33,933 nt of DNA from Dehalococcoidia bacterium (GTDB lineage Bacteria > Chloroflexota > Dehalococcoidia > Dehalococcoidales > RBG-16-60-22), in contig JAUWBK010000001.1 in NCBI GenBank assembly GCA_030605045.1, positions 1 to 33,933 of the forward strand. Reading direction: 5' to 3'. Below, one piece after another: positions 7,435 through 15,356 of this stretch; within the stretch, counting starts at the first letter, position 1, and each line of letters opens with the position of its first letter. A program made the translations under genes and the position numbers. The notes beneath the pieces were generated by a model. The model worked only from the letters and a program-made list of their open reading frames with translations. It was not told the DNA's origin and searched no databases.

Positions 7435-8205
7435 ATGAAAGAGGTGAGAATCATACCCTGTCTTGATGTGAAAGATGGGAGGGTAGTCAAGGGGGTAAAT
7501 TTTGTCGACCTGAGGGATGCCCGTGACCCGGTAGAAGCGGCGGGGGCCTACTGCCGGGAAGGGGCTGATGAACTTGTCTTTCTCGACATTTTCGCTACGG
7601 TGCAGAATAGAAAAACGAGATTGGAGTGGGTGAAAAAGGTCTGTGATGTCGTCACCGTGCCTTTTGCCGTCGGTGGTGGCATAGGCAGCACTGAGGATAT
7701 GAGGGCATTAATTGACCTCGGTGTGGACAAGGTCTCGATAAATACGGCTGCGGTCAGGAATCCCGAACTCATAAGACAAGCCACGAAGGAATTTGGCAAG
7801 GAGAGGCTTGTGGTTGCCATTGATGGCCAGAAGAACCCGCTGGATAGCGGCCTCCCTCGACTAGAGGTAGTGGTTAAGAGTGGTAGCGAGCCCACGGGGA
7901 TGGGAATTGTGGAATGGGCGAAGCGGGTCGAGGAACTGGGTGCGGGGGAGATTTTGCTCACCAGCAAGGATGCCGATGGCACCAAAGAAGGCTACGACTT
8001 GGAAATGACGAAAGCGGTGGCTGAGGCAGTAACCATCCCGGTTATCGCTTCCGGAGGTGCCGGCAAATTAGAGCATCTTTATGAAGCGGTAACCATTGGC
8101 AAAGCGGCGGCAGTTTTGGCGGCTTCAGTCTTCCACTTTGGGGAGATATCAATACCTGAAGCCAAAAAATACCTTCAAGAAAGGGGAATACCCGTAAAAA
8201 CATAA
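7435..8205 (+). CDS. hisF: imidazole glycerol-phosphate synthase cyclase subunit HisF
   Basis: 256 residues, a complete (beta/alpha)8 HisF. Catalytic Asp11 (PCLDVKDG) and Asp130 (VVAIDG) are at their standard positions, and the C-terminus ASVFHFGEI...ERGIPVK is typical. HisF closes the imidazole ring in histidine synthesis using ammonia channelled from HisH. Here no hisH or other his gene is present; the partner 11 bp downstream is an FMN glutamate-synthase-like protein. Two usually conserved stretches differ: FLDIFATVQNR where DITAS is usual, and TSKDADG where the -DRDG- form is usual. Start ATG 7435 has GAGGAG in front. It may be the housekeeping HisF or a specialised paralogue. Confidence 0.85.
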   Translation: MKEVRIIPCLDVKDGRVVKGVNFVDLRDARDPVEAAGAYCREGADELVFLDIFATVQNRKTRLEWVKKVCDVVTVPFAVGGGIGSTEDMRALIDLGVDKVSINTAAVRNPELIRQATKEFGKERLVVAIDGQKNPLDSGLPRLEVVVKSGSEPTGMGIVEWAKRVEELGAGEILLTSKDADGTKEGYDLEMTKAVAEAVTIPVIASGGAGKLEHLYEAVTIGKAAAVLAASVFHFGEISIPEAKKYLQERGIPVKT

Positions 8206-8216
8206 GGAGGTACAAG

Positions 8217-9782
8217 ATGTCCTTAAGCAAACCGAATGCCAGTGCGGCAACGAGAACCAGAAATAGAGTATCAGCTGCACCTATCTCAGGGATGTGTGTT
8301 GCTTGCCTCGATAGCTGTCTTGGCCTATGTGAAGTAGGGCAATCTGCTTTAAGGGGTAGAGAGGCAATGTATCCACAGCCCTTTGGTAAGGTCAGTGTTG
8401 GAGCCGAAAAGGATTACCCGGTAGACTATTCTCATTTCAACATTCATGGTAGCTGTGTTGGGGCTTATGGTGTAGACGCCGACTCTGATAAAGCTACTTT
8501 CCAAGCCGTTGATGCTACGACAAAGGTTGGGCTCAAAGGTAAGGAAATAAAATTGAGGGTTCCTTTCTTCACCGGTGCCCTGGGTTCAACCGAGATAGCC
8601 CGGGTTTATTGGGAAGGAGCTGCCATAGGAGCTGCCATCTGCGGGACCATTATAATCTGCGGAGAGAATGTCTGTGGCATGGACCCTGATGCTGAAATAA
8701 AGAATGGGCGGGTCATCAAGTCTCCTGAATTAGACAGAAGGGTGAGAACCTTCCAGGATTGGTATGATGGCTACGGACTGTTGTTAGTCCAGGCAAATGT
8801 AGAGGATAGTCGCCTCGGTGTACTCGAATATGCGATAGAGAAACTTGGTGTTCAAGGAGTTGAGATAAAGTGGGGGCAAGGGGCAAAGGATATCGGTGGC
8901 GAGGTAAAGCTTCCGTCCCTAGAGAGAGCACGTCAGCTAAAGAGCAGAGGTTATCCTGTATTTCCTGACCCTGACGACCCGGTAGTTCAGGAAAGCTTTC
9001 ACATAGGAGAAATTGAAGAATTTGAGCGTCACTCACGACTGGGCATGGTAGACGAGGAATCATTCCATAGGGAGGTGGAAAGACTTCGAAGTGCAGGCGC
9101 CAAGTACGTTACCTTGAAGACAGGGGCCTATAGACCAGCCGACCTGGCTCGGGCCGTTAAGTTTTCTTCTGACACTAAAATAGACCTGCTCACCGTGGAT
9201 GGTGCCGGTGGAGGCACCGGAATGAGTCCGTGGCGGATGATGAATGAGTGGGGAATACCTACCGTGTATCTGGAGTGTCTCCTGTATGATTATCTTTCTC
9301 GGCTGGAAAAGAAAGGAGCTTATATTCCCAGTTGTGCCATTGCCGGCGGTATTGCTCTGGAGGATCAGGTATTCAAGGCTATTGCTTTAGGTGCTCCGTT
9401 TATAAAAGCAGTATGTCTCGGTCGCTCCACCCTCACTGCGGTTACCGTAGCTAAAGCCAACGCGGAAAAGCTTCGTAAGGAACATGAGAATGCAGAGCCC
9501 TACGAGAGAGCTTTGATGCAAACTTTTGTCAATGTGGCTCAGCTCAAGGCAAAATACGGAAAGGACTTTGCCCGAATTCCTCCAGCAGCGATTGGTATGT
9601 ATAACTACTATGAGCGATTAACCACCGGTCTGCAGCAACTTATGGCCGGAGCCAGGAAATTCCGCTTAGACCTAGTTAAGCGGGACGATCTTACGGCTCT
9701 CACCAGGGAGGCAGCGGAGATTTCTGGTATCCCTTACGTGATGGACGCTGACAAAGAGGAAGTGGACAAGATTTTAGCCTGA
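8217..9782 (+). CDS. FMN-binding glutamate synthase-like protein with N-terminal cysteine cluster
   Basis: 521 residues. The core is the FMN/TIM-barrel domain of glutamate synthase (GltB central part): TLKTGAYRPADL, then VDGAGGGTGMSP and an AIAGGI phosphate-binding turn. There is no glutaminase domain. The N-terminus carries Cys27-x2-Cys30-x3-Cys34-x3-Cys38, a likely metal or Fe-S site. Similar stand-alone FMN proteins occur in archaea and anaerobes and are thought to handle ammonia/2-oxoglutarate or act as FMN oxidoreductases; substrate unproven. ATG 8217 follows AAGGAGG (8204-8210), which overlaps the hisF stop codon, so the two are translated from one mRNA that ends at the hairpin at 9807-9839. 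Confidence 0.82.
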   Translation: MSLSKPNASAATRTRNRVSAAPISGMCVACLDSCLGLCEVGQSALRGREAMYPQPFGKVSVGAEKDYPVDYSHFNIHGSCVGAYGVDADSDKATFQAVDATTKVGLKGKEIKLRVPFFTGALGSTEIARVYWEGAAIGAAICGTIIICGENVCGMDPDAEIKNGRVIKSPELDRRVRTFQDWYDGYGLLLVQANVEDSRLGVLEYAIEKLGVQGVEIKWGQGAKDIGGEVKLPSLERARQLKSRGYPVFPDPDDPVVQESFHIGEIEEFERHSRLGMVDEESFHREVERLRSAGAKYVTLKTGAYRPADLARAVKFSSDTKIDLLTVDGAGGGTGMSPWRMMNEWGIPTVYLECLLYDYLSRLEKKGAYIPSCAIAGGIALEDQVFKAIALGAPFIKAVCLGRSTLTAVTVAKANAEKLRKEHENAEPYERALMQTFVNVAQLKAKYGKDFARIPPAAIGMYNYYERLTTGLQQLMAGARKFRLDLVKRDDLTALTREAAEISGIPYVMDADKEEVDKILA

Positions 9783-9806
9783 CCTCTAAGTACTTACGCT
9801 CAAAGA

Positions 9807-9839
9807 AAGGGCTATCCTTGATAACAGAGGATAGCCCTT
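9807..9839. terminator. bidirectional intrinsic terminator
   Basis: A perfect 12-bp stem AAGGGCTATCCT (9807-9818) / AGGATAGCCCTT (9828-9839) with a 9-base loop lies between the convergent FMN protein and aldehyde oxidoreductase genes. Flanks are T-rich on both strands (TTTCTTT follows on the minus strand), so it can serve both transcripts. Confidence 0.85.
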
Positions 9840-9882
9840 CATATTTAAGTTGTTACTCCTTCGTGGTCACGGTTACTAATAC

Positions 9883-11742
9883 TCATGGGATATCAAGCTC
9901 TGCCACTTTTTCTGGCTTTGGTATGCCGGTGCCTTCATCCCAGCCCATTAGCACATAATAGTATCTCTTAGCGTGCTCAAGTTTTGCCGGGTCGAGAGGT
10001 TTATCTACCAGAACCCCGTCAGTTTTAGGTTGGAAGAAACGCGGTGGTAATTTATCATCAGCAGCAGTAAACCCCTCTCGGAGGTTAAATAGCCTTGTCA
10101 TGGTCAAGGTTCTCTCGGCTATTCTCATTAACTCTGTGATGCTGGTATCCCATCCGGTAACTGCCGCCACGACATCATTAAGCTGCTCAAAACTATAGGG
10201 GAGGAACTGGCAGACCACCAGGGAGTCAAGTAAAATCAGCTTTTGCTGGACAAGTTTAAATAAGGCTACTTTACGGGGACCAATATCTTCGAGAGAAAAT
10301 GGCACTGGCATCCCCAGATGTTTCAGCTCTTTCACTCTCCAGTTTTCACCGATATACATTGTGTCATGCAGGTTACAGCAATGGTCAGCACCCTGAGGGT
10401 TAACCATGAAACCAAGCCCAAGTCCCGGTTTTACCCGTGGGTCATGCATGCCGGCTTCCAGACCTTTGACTTGAATGGCAAACTCTTCTGCTGCCTTGCC
10501 GATTTTTCGGGCGGCCCGGGCAGCCCCCTCAGCCAGCAGGTCACCAATGCCTTCACGCCGAGCAATCAGTTCGATGAGTTTAAGCATAGCTTCCTCATTA
10601 CCGAACCTTAGTTCGATACCATCAGTATCCTTAACACTTAACAGTCCGTTCTCAAAACATTCCATGGCGAAGGCAATGACCTCACCCGCTGAAATCGTGT
10701 CCAATGAGTAGGCATTACAGAGTTCGCTGCCCTTGGCAAGAGCTTCAAGATTATCGATGCCACAGTTTGACCCCAGTGCGGCTAAGGTTTCATACTCAGG
10801 TCCCCCATAGGCAGGGTCAACAAAGTACGGCTCTTTAACCTGAACTACTTTTTTACAGCGCACGGTGCAGGCAAAACAGGCGTCCATGCCAATCCGGATA
10901 GTATCCTTTATCGTAGGCGCACTAATCTTTTTGATTCCGGGAAACACCCCGTCACGGAAATTACGCACCGGTAGATTGCCGGCGGCTTCAAAAGCTTCCA
11001 TCGCTGCCCCGGTGCCATATTCACAGAAATCTTTGACCAGATGCAGGTTTGCTGCCATCCATTTCCTTAATTCCGTCACCGGCTGAGAGTTAGATATTGG
11101 TGGTGCCTGGTGACCCCTGACGGCGACGGCTTTCAGATTTTTGGCGCCCATTACCGCTCCCAGACCACCTCGGCCAGCCACATCAAATAGTCCGTTCATA
11201 ATGCAGGCATAACGGACCAGATTCTCTCCGGCCGGTCCGATTGCGGCCACTCGGAGCAGGTTGTCACCTAGCTCAGTTCTAATGGTTTGCTGTGTCTCTT
11301 TGATATTCTTTCCCCAGAGGTGACCGGCGTCCTTTATACCTACTTCCCCGTCATGAATCCAGAGGTAGACCGGTTTCGCCGCCTTCCCCTCAACAATAAC
11401 TACATCATAACCGGCCCGCTTGAGTTCGGCCCCCCAAAATCCACCAACTTCCGATTTGGCAATACCCTCGGTCAGCGGTGATTTAGCACCAATGCAGTTA
11501 CGGCCACTTCCCGGCAATGGAATTCCGGTCAGTGGTCCCAGAGCAAAGATTAATTTATTATCAGGACCTAAAGGGTCGGTTCCTTGACCTAATTCTTTCC
11601 ACAGGAAGTAGGTGACAAAACCAGCACCGCCCAAGTATTTTCTCAAAAATGAGTTATCAGTTGTTTCCACAGATGTACTTTTATTGGATAAATTAACTCT
11701 CAGGATTTTGCCGCTATAGCCGCCATTCGCTTGTTCTGCCAT
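9883..11742 (-). CDS. tungsten/molybdenum aldehyde:ferredoxin oxidoreductase
   Basis: 619 residues, full AOR family length. Domain 1 (about 1-212) starts with the typical YSGKILRVNLS. The 4Fe-4S ligands are Cys289-x2-Cys292-x3-Cys296 plus Cys511, close to the Pyrococcus furiosus AOR spacing. Glu316 (PEYET) and His454 (GADHC) match catalytic positions near the metallopterin. It oxidises aldehydes to acids with ferredoxin as acceptor, or runs in reverse, in the anaerobic cytoplasm. The metal (W or Mo) cannot be told from sequence. The ribosome site GAGGAGGTAAG precedes ATG 11742. Downstream of the split dehydratase, it may remove aldehydes made by the aldolase at 17462-18235. Confidence 0.93.
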   Translation of the reverse strand: MAEQANGGYSGKILRVNLSNKSTSVETTDNSFLRKYLGGAGFVTYFLWKELGQGTDPLGPDNKLIFALGPLTGIPLPGSGRNCIGAKSPLTEGIAKSEVGGFWGAELKRAGYDVVIVEGKAAKPVYLWIHDGEVGIKDAGHLWGKNIKETQQTIRTELGDNLLRVAAIGPAGENLVRYACIMNGLFDVAGRGGLGAVMGAKNLKAVAVRGHQAPPISNSQPVTELRKWMAANLHLVKDFCEYGTGAAMEAFEAAGNLPVRNFRDGVFPGIKKISAPTIKDTIRIGMDACFACTVRCKKVVQVKEPYFVDPAYGGPEYETLAALGSNCGIDNLEALAKGSELCNAYSLDTISAGEVIAFAMECFENGLLSVKDTDGIELRFGNEEAMLKLIELIARREGIGDLLAEGAARAARKIGKAAEEFAIQVKGLEAGMHDPRVKPGLGLGFMVNPQGADHCCNLHDTMYIGENWRVKELKHLGMPVPFSLEDIGPRKVALFKLVQQKLILLDSLVVCQFLPYSFEQLNDVVAAVTGWDTSITELMRIAERTLTMTRLFNLREGFTAADDKLPPRFFQPKTDGVLVDKPLDPAKLEHAKRYYYVLMGWDEGTGIPKPEKVAELDIP

Positions 11743-11792
11743 TGACGCTTACCTCCTCTCTCTTAGTCCATAGTTTATTTTTGATACTGCTC

Positions 11793-11812
11793 TCACCTGA
11801 GGTGATGGTCAA
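11793..11812 (-). promoter_or_regulatory. palindrome beside a -35-like element upstream of the aldehyde oxidoreductase
   Basis: The perfect 13-bp palindrome TCACCT-N-AGGTGA (11793-11805) lies just after a minus-strand TTGACC (11812-11807), a good -35. The matching -10 is poor (CAGTAT at 16 bp). It is likely a regulator site in the 126-bp spacer before the oxidoreductase, but promoter assignment is tentative. Confidence 0.4.
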
Positions 11813-11868
11813 CGATAATAAGTCCAAGGCTAAGAGCCGAACCACTTTGTTCATGACCCGAATACCAT

Positions 11869-13056
11869 TCAAAAGCACGGGTCCTTTAGATAAATCTGAG
11901 TTGGGTTCACGTATTTGATCGTTTCCACCTTAGTCAGCGTGCCGGAAGCGATATCCAATACTGTTTGCAGGAGCTTCTCCCCTGCCTCTTCAATCGTGTC
12001 CTCACCTTCGATGACGGTGCCGGAGTAGAAATCTATACTTGTTGGCGCCATGGCCAGAGTCCTGGGGTTTGCCGTCGTCCACATGAGAGGGGCGACGACG
12101 GCGGTTGAGGTATAGAGAAGGTCGTTACCGGTCAAGCCTCCGCCCCCTAGCTGGAATATTACCAGTTGGGCCCCCGAAGCCGCGTAGCCGGCGAATATGG
12201 AGCCCATACTCATCCAGTTGTCCACAAAGTATAGCCCTTTGCCCTTTGGTCTCTCCCCGTACTTGAGAACCCCCTGTATCGGGGCTGAGCCTGACTTGTG
12301 GATGGCTCCCAAAGATTTCTCTTCCAGCGTAGAGATCCCTCCGGCTATATTGGAGGGAACGGGGTTGATGGTGCGAATGTCTTCTCCCGTGGATTTGGCG
12401 ATTTCTTCTGTCTCGGCTGCCACTTCCAGAATACGTCTAGTGACCTCACTATTTGTTCCTCGTTTAGCCAGCACATGCTCGGCACCGATTATTTCGGTGT
12501 TCTCCCCGAAGAAAGCGGTACCGTCAGCCTTGACGATGCGGTCAAAGAGGTTGCCAATAACGGGGTTGCCGGCGATACCGGAGGTTGTATCCGAAAAACC
12601 GCATTTGACACCTACTGCCAGGTGGCTTAAATCAAAGGGTTGGCGTCTGAGTCGGGAGGCCTCAAGCACCATTTCGCGAGCCAACTGTATGCCTTTCTCA
12701 ATCGCTCCGAGGGTGCTTGCCTCTTTTGACACATCTATCAGTTCAACCCGTTTTCCAGAACTAGCTATCTCGTTAGCGATCCGAGTGGACATTAGCTCCG
12801 GATATGCGGAGCCAGCACTCAGCGAATGTACAATCACCGAGGCCACGTTAGGATTTCTGCCCAGACCTATCAGAGTGCGCGCTATCGTTTCACGGTCACG
12901 GCTGGTACGCCCGCTGCCAGTATCCGCGGTCAAGATAGTCTTGGTATCTTCCACAAGGTCGCATATCTTGCTGGCGAGAAACCCTCCAGGTATTACCAGT
13001 ACGTAGTTTCGGATACCAACAGAACCGTCAGACCTTTCGTAGCCTAAAAATTTCAT
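11869..13056 (-). CDS. UxaA-family sugar-acid dehydratase, large subunit
   Basis: 395 residues, the C-terminal domain of altronate/galactarate dehydratases as a separate polypeptide. Family marks include the GYERSDGSVGIRN start, KCGFSDTTSGIAGNP near 150-165, FFGENTEIIGAEHVL, and a glycine-rich QLGGGG near 310. In split systems it pairs with a small SAF subunit, here the gene directly upstream whose TGA overlaps this ATG (ATGA). These Fe-dependent enzymes dehydrate sugar acids such as altronate, galactarate or sulfolactate to 2-keto-3-deoxy acids. The usual KCGGSD motif is KCGFSD here, and the end of the protein is less conserved than in UxaA, so the substrate may be unusual. Confidence 0.85.
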   Translation of the reverse strand: MKFLGYERSDGSVGIRNYVLVIPGGFLASKICDLVEDTKTILTADTGSGRTSRDRETIARTLIGLGRNPNVASVIVHSLSAGSAYPELMSTRIANEIASSGKRVELIDVSKEASTLGAIEKGIQLAREMVLEASRLRRQPFDLSHLAVGVKCGFSDTTSGIAGNPVIGNLFDRIVKADGTAFFGENTEIIGAEHVLAKRGTNSEVTRRILEVAAETEEIAKSTGEDIRTINPVPSNIAGGISTLEEKSLGAIHKSGSAPIQGVLKYGERPKGKGLYFVDNWMSMGSIFAGYAASGAQLVIFQLGGGGLTGNDLLYTSTAVVAPLMWTTANPRTLAMAPTSIDFYSGTVIEGEDTIEEAGEKLLQTVLDIASGTLTKVETIKYVNPTQIYLKDPCF

Positions 13057-13361
13057 TTGGAACCTCCTTTCGCCAAGTCACCTCTACCCCGTGCTCCTTC
13101 CAGGTTATGGATGTGGACAAGCTCGCCCTGCTTAATGTCCCGCGAGGCGATACCTATAGATTCACCGTACTTAACCACATTAGCCCCTTTAGCGATATCG
13201 CTCACGGCTATTTTGAAACCGAAGGGTATACTTTCTAATGTTTTGATTTTACTAACTTCTTTACCCAATCGGACCAGCACCTCAGCACCCGGCTTTACAT
13301 CTTCCATAATCGTAGCCACGTTATCCTCAGGCGAAAACATTAACGCTCCTCCTGAAACCAT
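13053..13361 (-). CDS. UxaA-family dehydratase, small SAF-domain subunit
   Basis: 102 residues with a SAF fold, ending in the characteristic HIHNLEG-RG-GDL stretch (about 83-96) also found at the N-terminus of fused altronate dehydratases. Two starts are possible, each with a strong ribosome site: ATG 13361 behind AAGGAGGTG and ATG 13340 behind AGGAGG. The shorter begins MFSPEDNVAT, which fits relatives better. Four-base overlap with the large subunit suggests coupled translation and a 1:1 complex. The pair, and possibly the oxidoreductase after it, form a minus-strand unit starting from the divergent promoter region at 13362-13527. Confidence 0.85.
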   Translation of the reverse strand: MVSGGALMFSPEDNVATIMEDVKPGAEVLVRLGKEVSKIKTLESIPFGFKIAVSDIAKGANVVKYGESIGIASRDIKQGELVHIHNLEGARGRGDLAKGGSK

Positions 13362-13416
13362 CAGGCACCTCCTTCAATTGGAAATCTCAAGTTTTCATAT
13401 CCAGCCAGCCGGGAAA

Positions 13417-13434
13417 AGTATACTCTATTATACT
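13417..13434. promoter_or_regulatory. inverted repeat AGTATA-N6-TATACT in a divergent promoter region
   Basis: Perfect 6-bp half-sites (13417-13422 and 13429-13434) lie between the SAF-subunit gene and the HEAT-repeat gene. On the minus strand it contains a TATAAT (in GAGTATAATAG) that could be the -10 for the dehydratase operon, so a bound regulator would block it. No good matching -35 is seen. Confidence 0.4.
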
Positions 13435-13450
13435 CCACCTATTTTATCAA

Positions 13451-13478
13451 TTGACAACCACATAAATTGGAATAGAAT
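13451..13478 (+). promoter_or_regulatory. sigma-70 promoter for the HEAT-repeat gene and following cluster
   Basis: TTGACA (13451-13456) and TAGAAT (13473-13478) are separated by 16 bp. Transcription would start near 13485, 43 bases before ATG 13528. Confidence 0.65.
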
Positions 13479-13527
13479 AGAGATGTAAGCTGAAACTAGC
13501 TTTTAGCATTGGAAGGCAGAAACAAAC

Positions 13528-14049
13528 ATGAGTGAGATTTTGCTAAAGCTAAAAGGTGGTGATTTGCGCTCTATCGGCAGAGTGGAAGAAGTAGTAGCGG
13601 ATATTTTGCAAGACCCTGCCCTATTTGGCGAGGTTTTTGAGGGCATGTTAAATGACGACCCGCTAGTTAGAATGCGCAGTGCCGATGCTCTCGAGAAGGT
13701 ATCTTCAAAACATCCGGAATATCTGCAGCCATTCAAAAAGAGAGTGATAAATGAAGTCTCTCAGATAAAGCAGCAAGAAGTACGCTGGCACGTGGCTCAA
13801 ATGTTCTCATATTTGGAAGTCAGTAGAGTGGAAAGAGATGAGATGGTTAAGGTATTATTATCCTATCTTGATACCGATAAAAGTAAGATCGTCAAAGTGT
13901 TTTCCATGCAAACCTTGGCTGACCTTGCCGAGAAGGACGAATTGATTAGACCCAAAGTAGTGAGAAAAATAGAAGAGATTCTGGAGACAGGTAGCCCGGC
14001 AATAGTAAGTAGAGCAAAGAAACTGCTTCCCAGACTAAAGAAACAATAA
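13528..14049 (+). CDS. HEAT-repeat protein
   Basis: 173 residues, almost entirely helical, with consecutive two-helix repeats. Examples are DDPLVRMRSADALEKV (about 43-58), EVRWHVAQMFSYLEV (about 84-98) and SKIVKVFSMQTLADLAE (about 117-133), the V-R-x-x-A-x-x-L pattern of HEAT/PBS-lyase repeats. Such solenoids bind proteins or cofactors; no enzymatic residues are seen. It leads the plus-strand run of catabolic genes, with its own promoter at 13451-13478, and the dehydratase gene starts 73 bp later. A role as scaffold or regulator of that cluster is possible but only inferred from position. Confidence 0.75.
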   Translation: MSEILLKLKGGDLRSIGRVEEVVADILQDPALFGEVFEGMLNDDPLVRMRSADALEKVSSKHPEYLQPFKKRVINEVSQIKQQEVRWHVAQMFSYLEVSRVERDEMVKVLLSYLDTDKSKIVKVFSMQTLADLAEKDELIRPKVVRKIEEILETGSPAIVSRAKKLLPRLKKQ

Positions 14050-14122
14050 TTGAGGTGTAATCCGTCTGAACTTTCCCGATTTAGTGACAGGGAAGGCAAT
14101 AATCAATAACAAGGAGAGTATC

Positions 14123-15274
14123 ATGAAGATTACCAAAGTAACCCCCATTTTCTGTGACGGTGGCTGGCGGGTCTTTACTTTTGTCAAAGTGGAGACGGAC
14201 GAGGGCCTGGTGGGCTACGGGGAATGTACCGACAACCGCTCCTCATTCGGCATCGGCGGTTGTGTCCGGGACTTGGAACCGCGACTCATCGGTCAGAACC
14301 CCATGATGGTCGAAAAACTGTACTGGGAGATGTGTCAGCATTTTCTGCAGAATCCTGGAGGTATTGCCCAGAAAGCTATCGCCGGCATAGAAGTGGCACT
14401 CTGGGACATCAAGGCCAAGGCTCTTAACCTACCGCTTTACGAGCTTTTCGGTGGCCCACTTTGGGACAAGATAAGAGTCTACTGGTCTCATTGCGGCACC
14501 TACCGGGCGCGAAACCCGGAACTATTCACCGACAAACCACCCGTCAGAACTCTGGAAGATATTGCCAGGCTGGGTGAAGAGGCGGTAGAACGCGGTTACA
14601 CCGCCCTGAAGACAAACATAATAATACCAGGGGAGCGCCCCCGAATGTTCCGAGTCTTCGACCAAAACATTGACCACAGCATCTTGAAGGCAATCGATAA
14701 ATTGATTAGCACTTTCCGCAAGGCAGTTGGCGATGAGGTTGACATCAGCCTGGACCTAAACTTTAACTTCAAGACGGAAGGTTTTATTCAGGTCGCCAGG
14801 GTAGTGGAACCGTATAACCTGATGTGGCTGGAAGTGGACCTTTATGACCCAGATGCGCTCTTGCAAATCAAGCAGTCAACCAGGGTTCCAATTTGCTCAG
14901 CGGAAAATCTGTACACCATGAAAGGTTACCAGCCTTATCTAGAAAAGCATGCCATGGATTTTTGTATGATAGACCTTCCGTGGAATGGCTACAGCGAATC
15001 GCGCCGCATCGCTGCCCTAGCCGATATGTACGAAATCATGATAGCACCTCATAATTACTACAGTCACCTCTCGACCTTCATGAATGCTCACCTCTGTGCT
15101 GTAGTACCCAATGTCAAAATTATGGAGACCGATTTTGACAGCGCACCGTGGCGCGATGATATTATTACTGAACTCCCCGAAATCAAGGATGGCTACCTCA
15201 GTCTGCCGAAGAAACCCGGCATCGGGGCCGAGCTTAACGAGAAGGAGATTGCCAAGCACCCTTGGCCTAAATAA
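14123..15274 (+). CDS. enolase-superfamily (mandelate racemase/muconate lactonizing type) sugar-acid dehydratase
   Basis: 383 residues. The N-terminal capping domain ends near residue 115 with IAGIEVALWDIKAKALNLP. The barrel carries Lys163 on strand 2, metal ligands Asp211, Glu237 and Glu261 on strands 3-5, and His310 (APHNY). The order Asp-x-Asn / Glu / Glu / His fits galactonate- and other acid-sugar dehydratases rather than racemases. The reaction abstracts a proton next to a carboxylate and eliminates water, giving a 2-keto-3-deoxy acid. Start ATG 14123 has AAGGAGAG in front. It is the first metabolic gene of the plus-strand cluster that continues to 19681. Confidence 0.88.
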   Translation: MKITKVTPIFCDGGWRVFTFVKVETDEGLVGYGECTDNRSSFGIGGCVRDLEPRLIGQNPMMVEKLYWEMCQHFLQNPGGIAQKAIAGIEVALWDIKAKALNLPLYELFGGPLWDKIRVYWSHCGTYRARNPELFTDKPPVRTLEDIARLGEEAVERGYTALKTNIIIPGERPRMFRVFDQNIDHSILKAIDKLISTFRKAVGDEVDISLDLNFNFKTEGFIQVARVVEPYNLMWLEVDLYDPDALLQIKQSTRVPICSAENLYTMKGYQPYLEKHAMDFCMIDLPWNGYSESRRIAALADMYEIMIAPHNYYSHLSTFMNAHLCAVVPNVKIMETDFDSAPWRDDIITELPEIKDGYLSLPKKPGIGAELNEKEIAKHPWPK

Positions 15275-15356
15275 CTGCCGGTGGCGATGACGGTAAAATC
15301 CTGGGAGTAAATTACGCTGAGTAATGAAAGATAAGCGGTAAAGGAGGGTTAAGTTG

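Noticed and set aside
12197..13006. Long open frame antisense to the UxaA large subunit
   Set aside because: It is a mirror of a well-conserved gene on the other strand, has low-complexity Ser/Arg/Pro composition, no ribosome site and no family resemblance.
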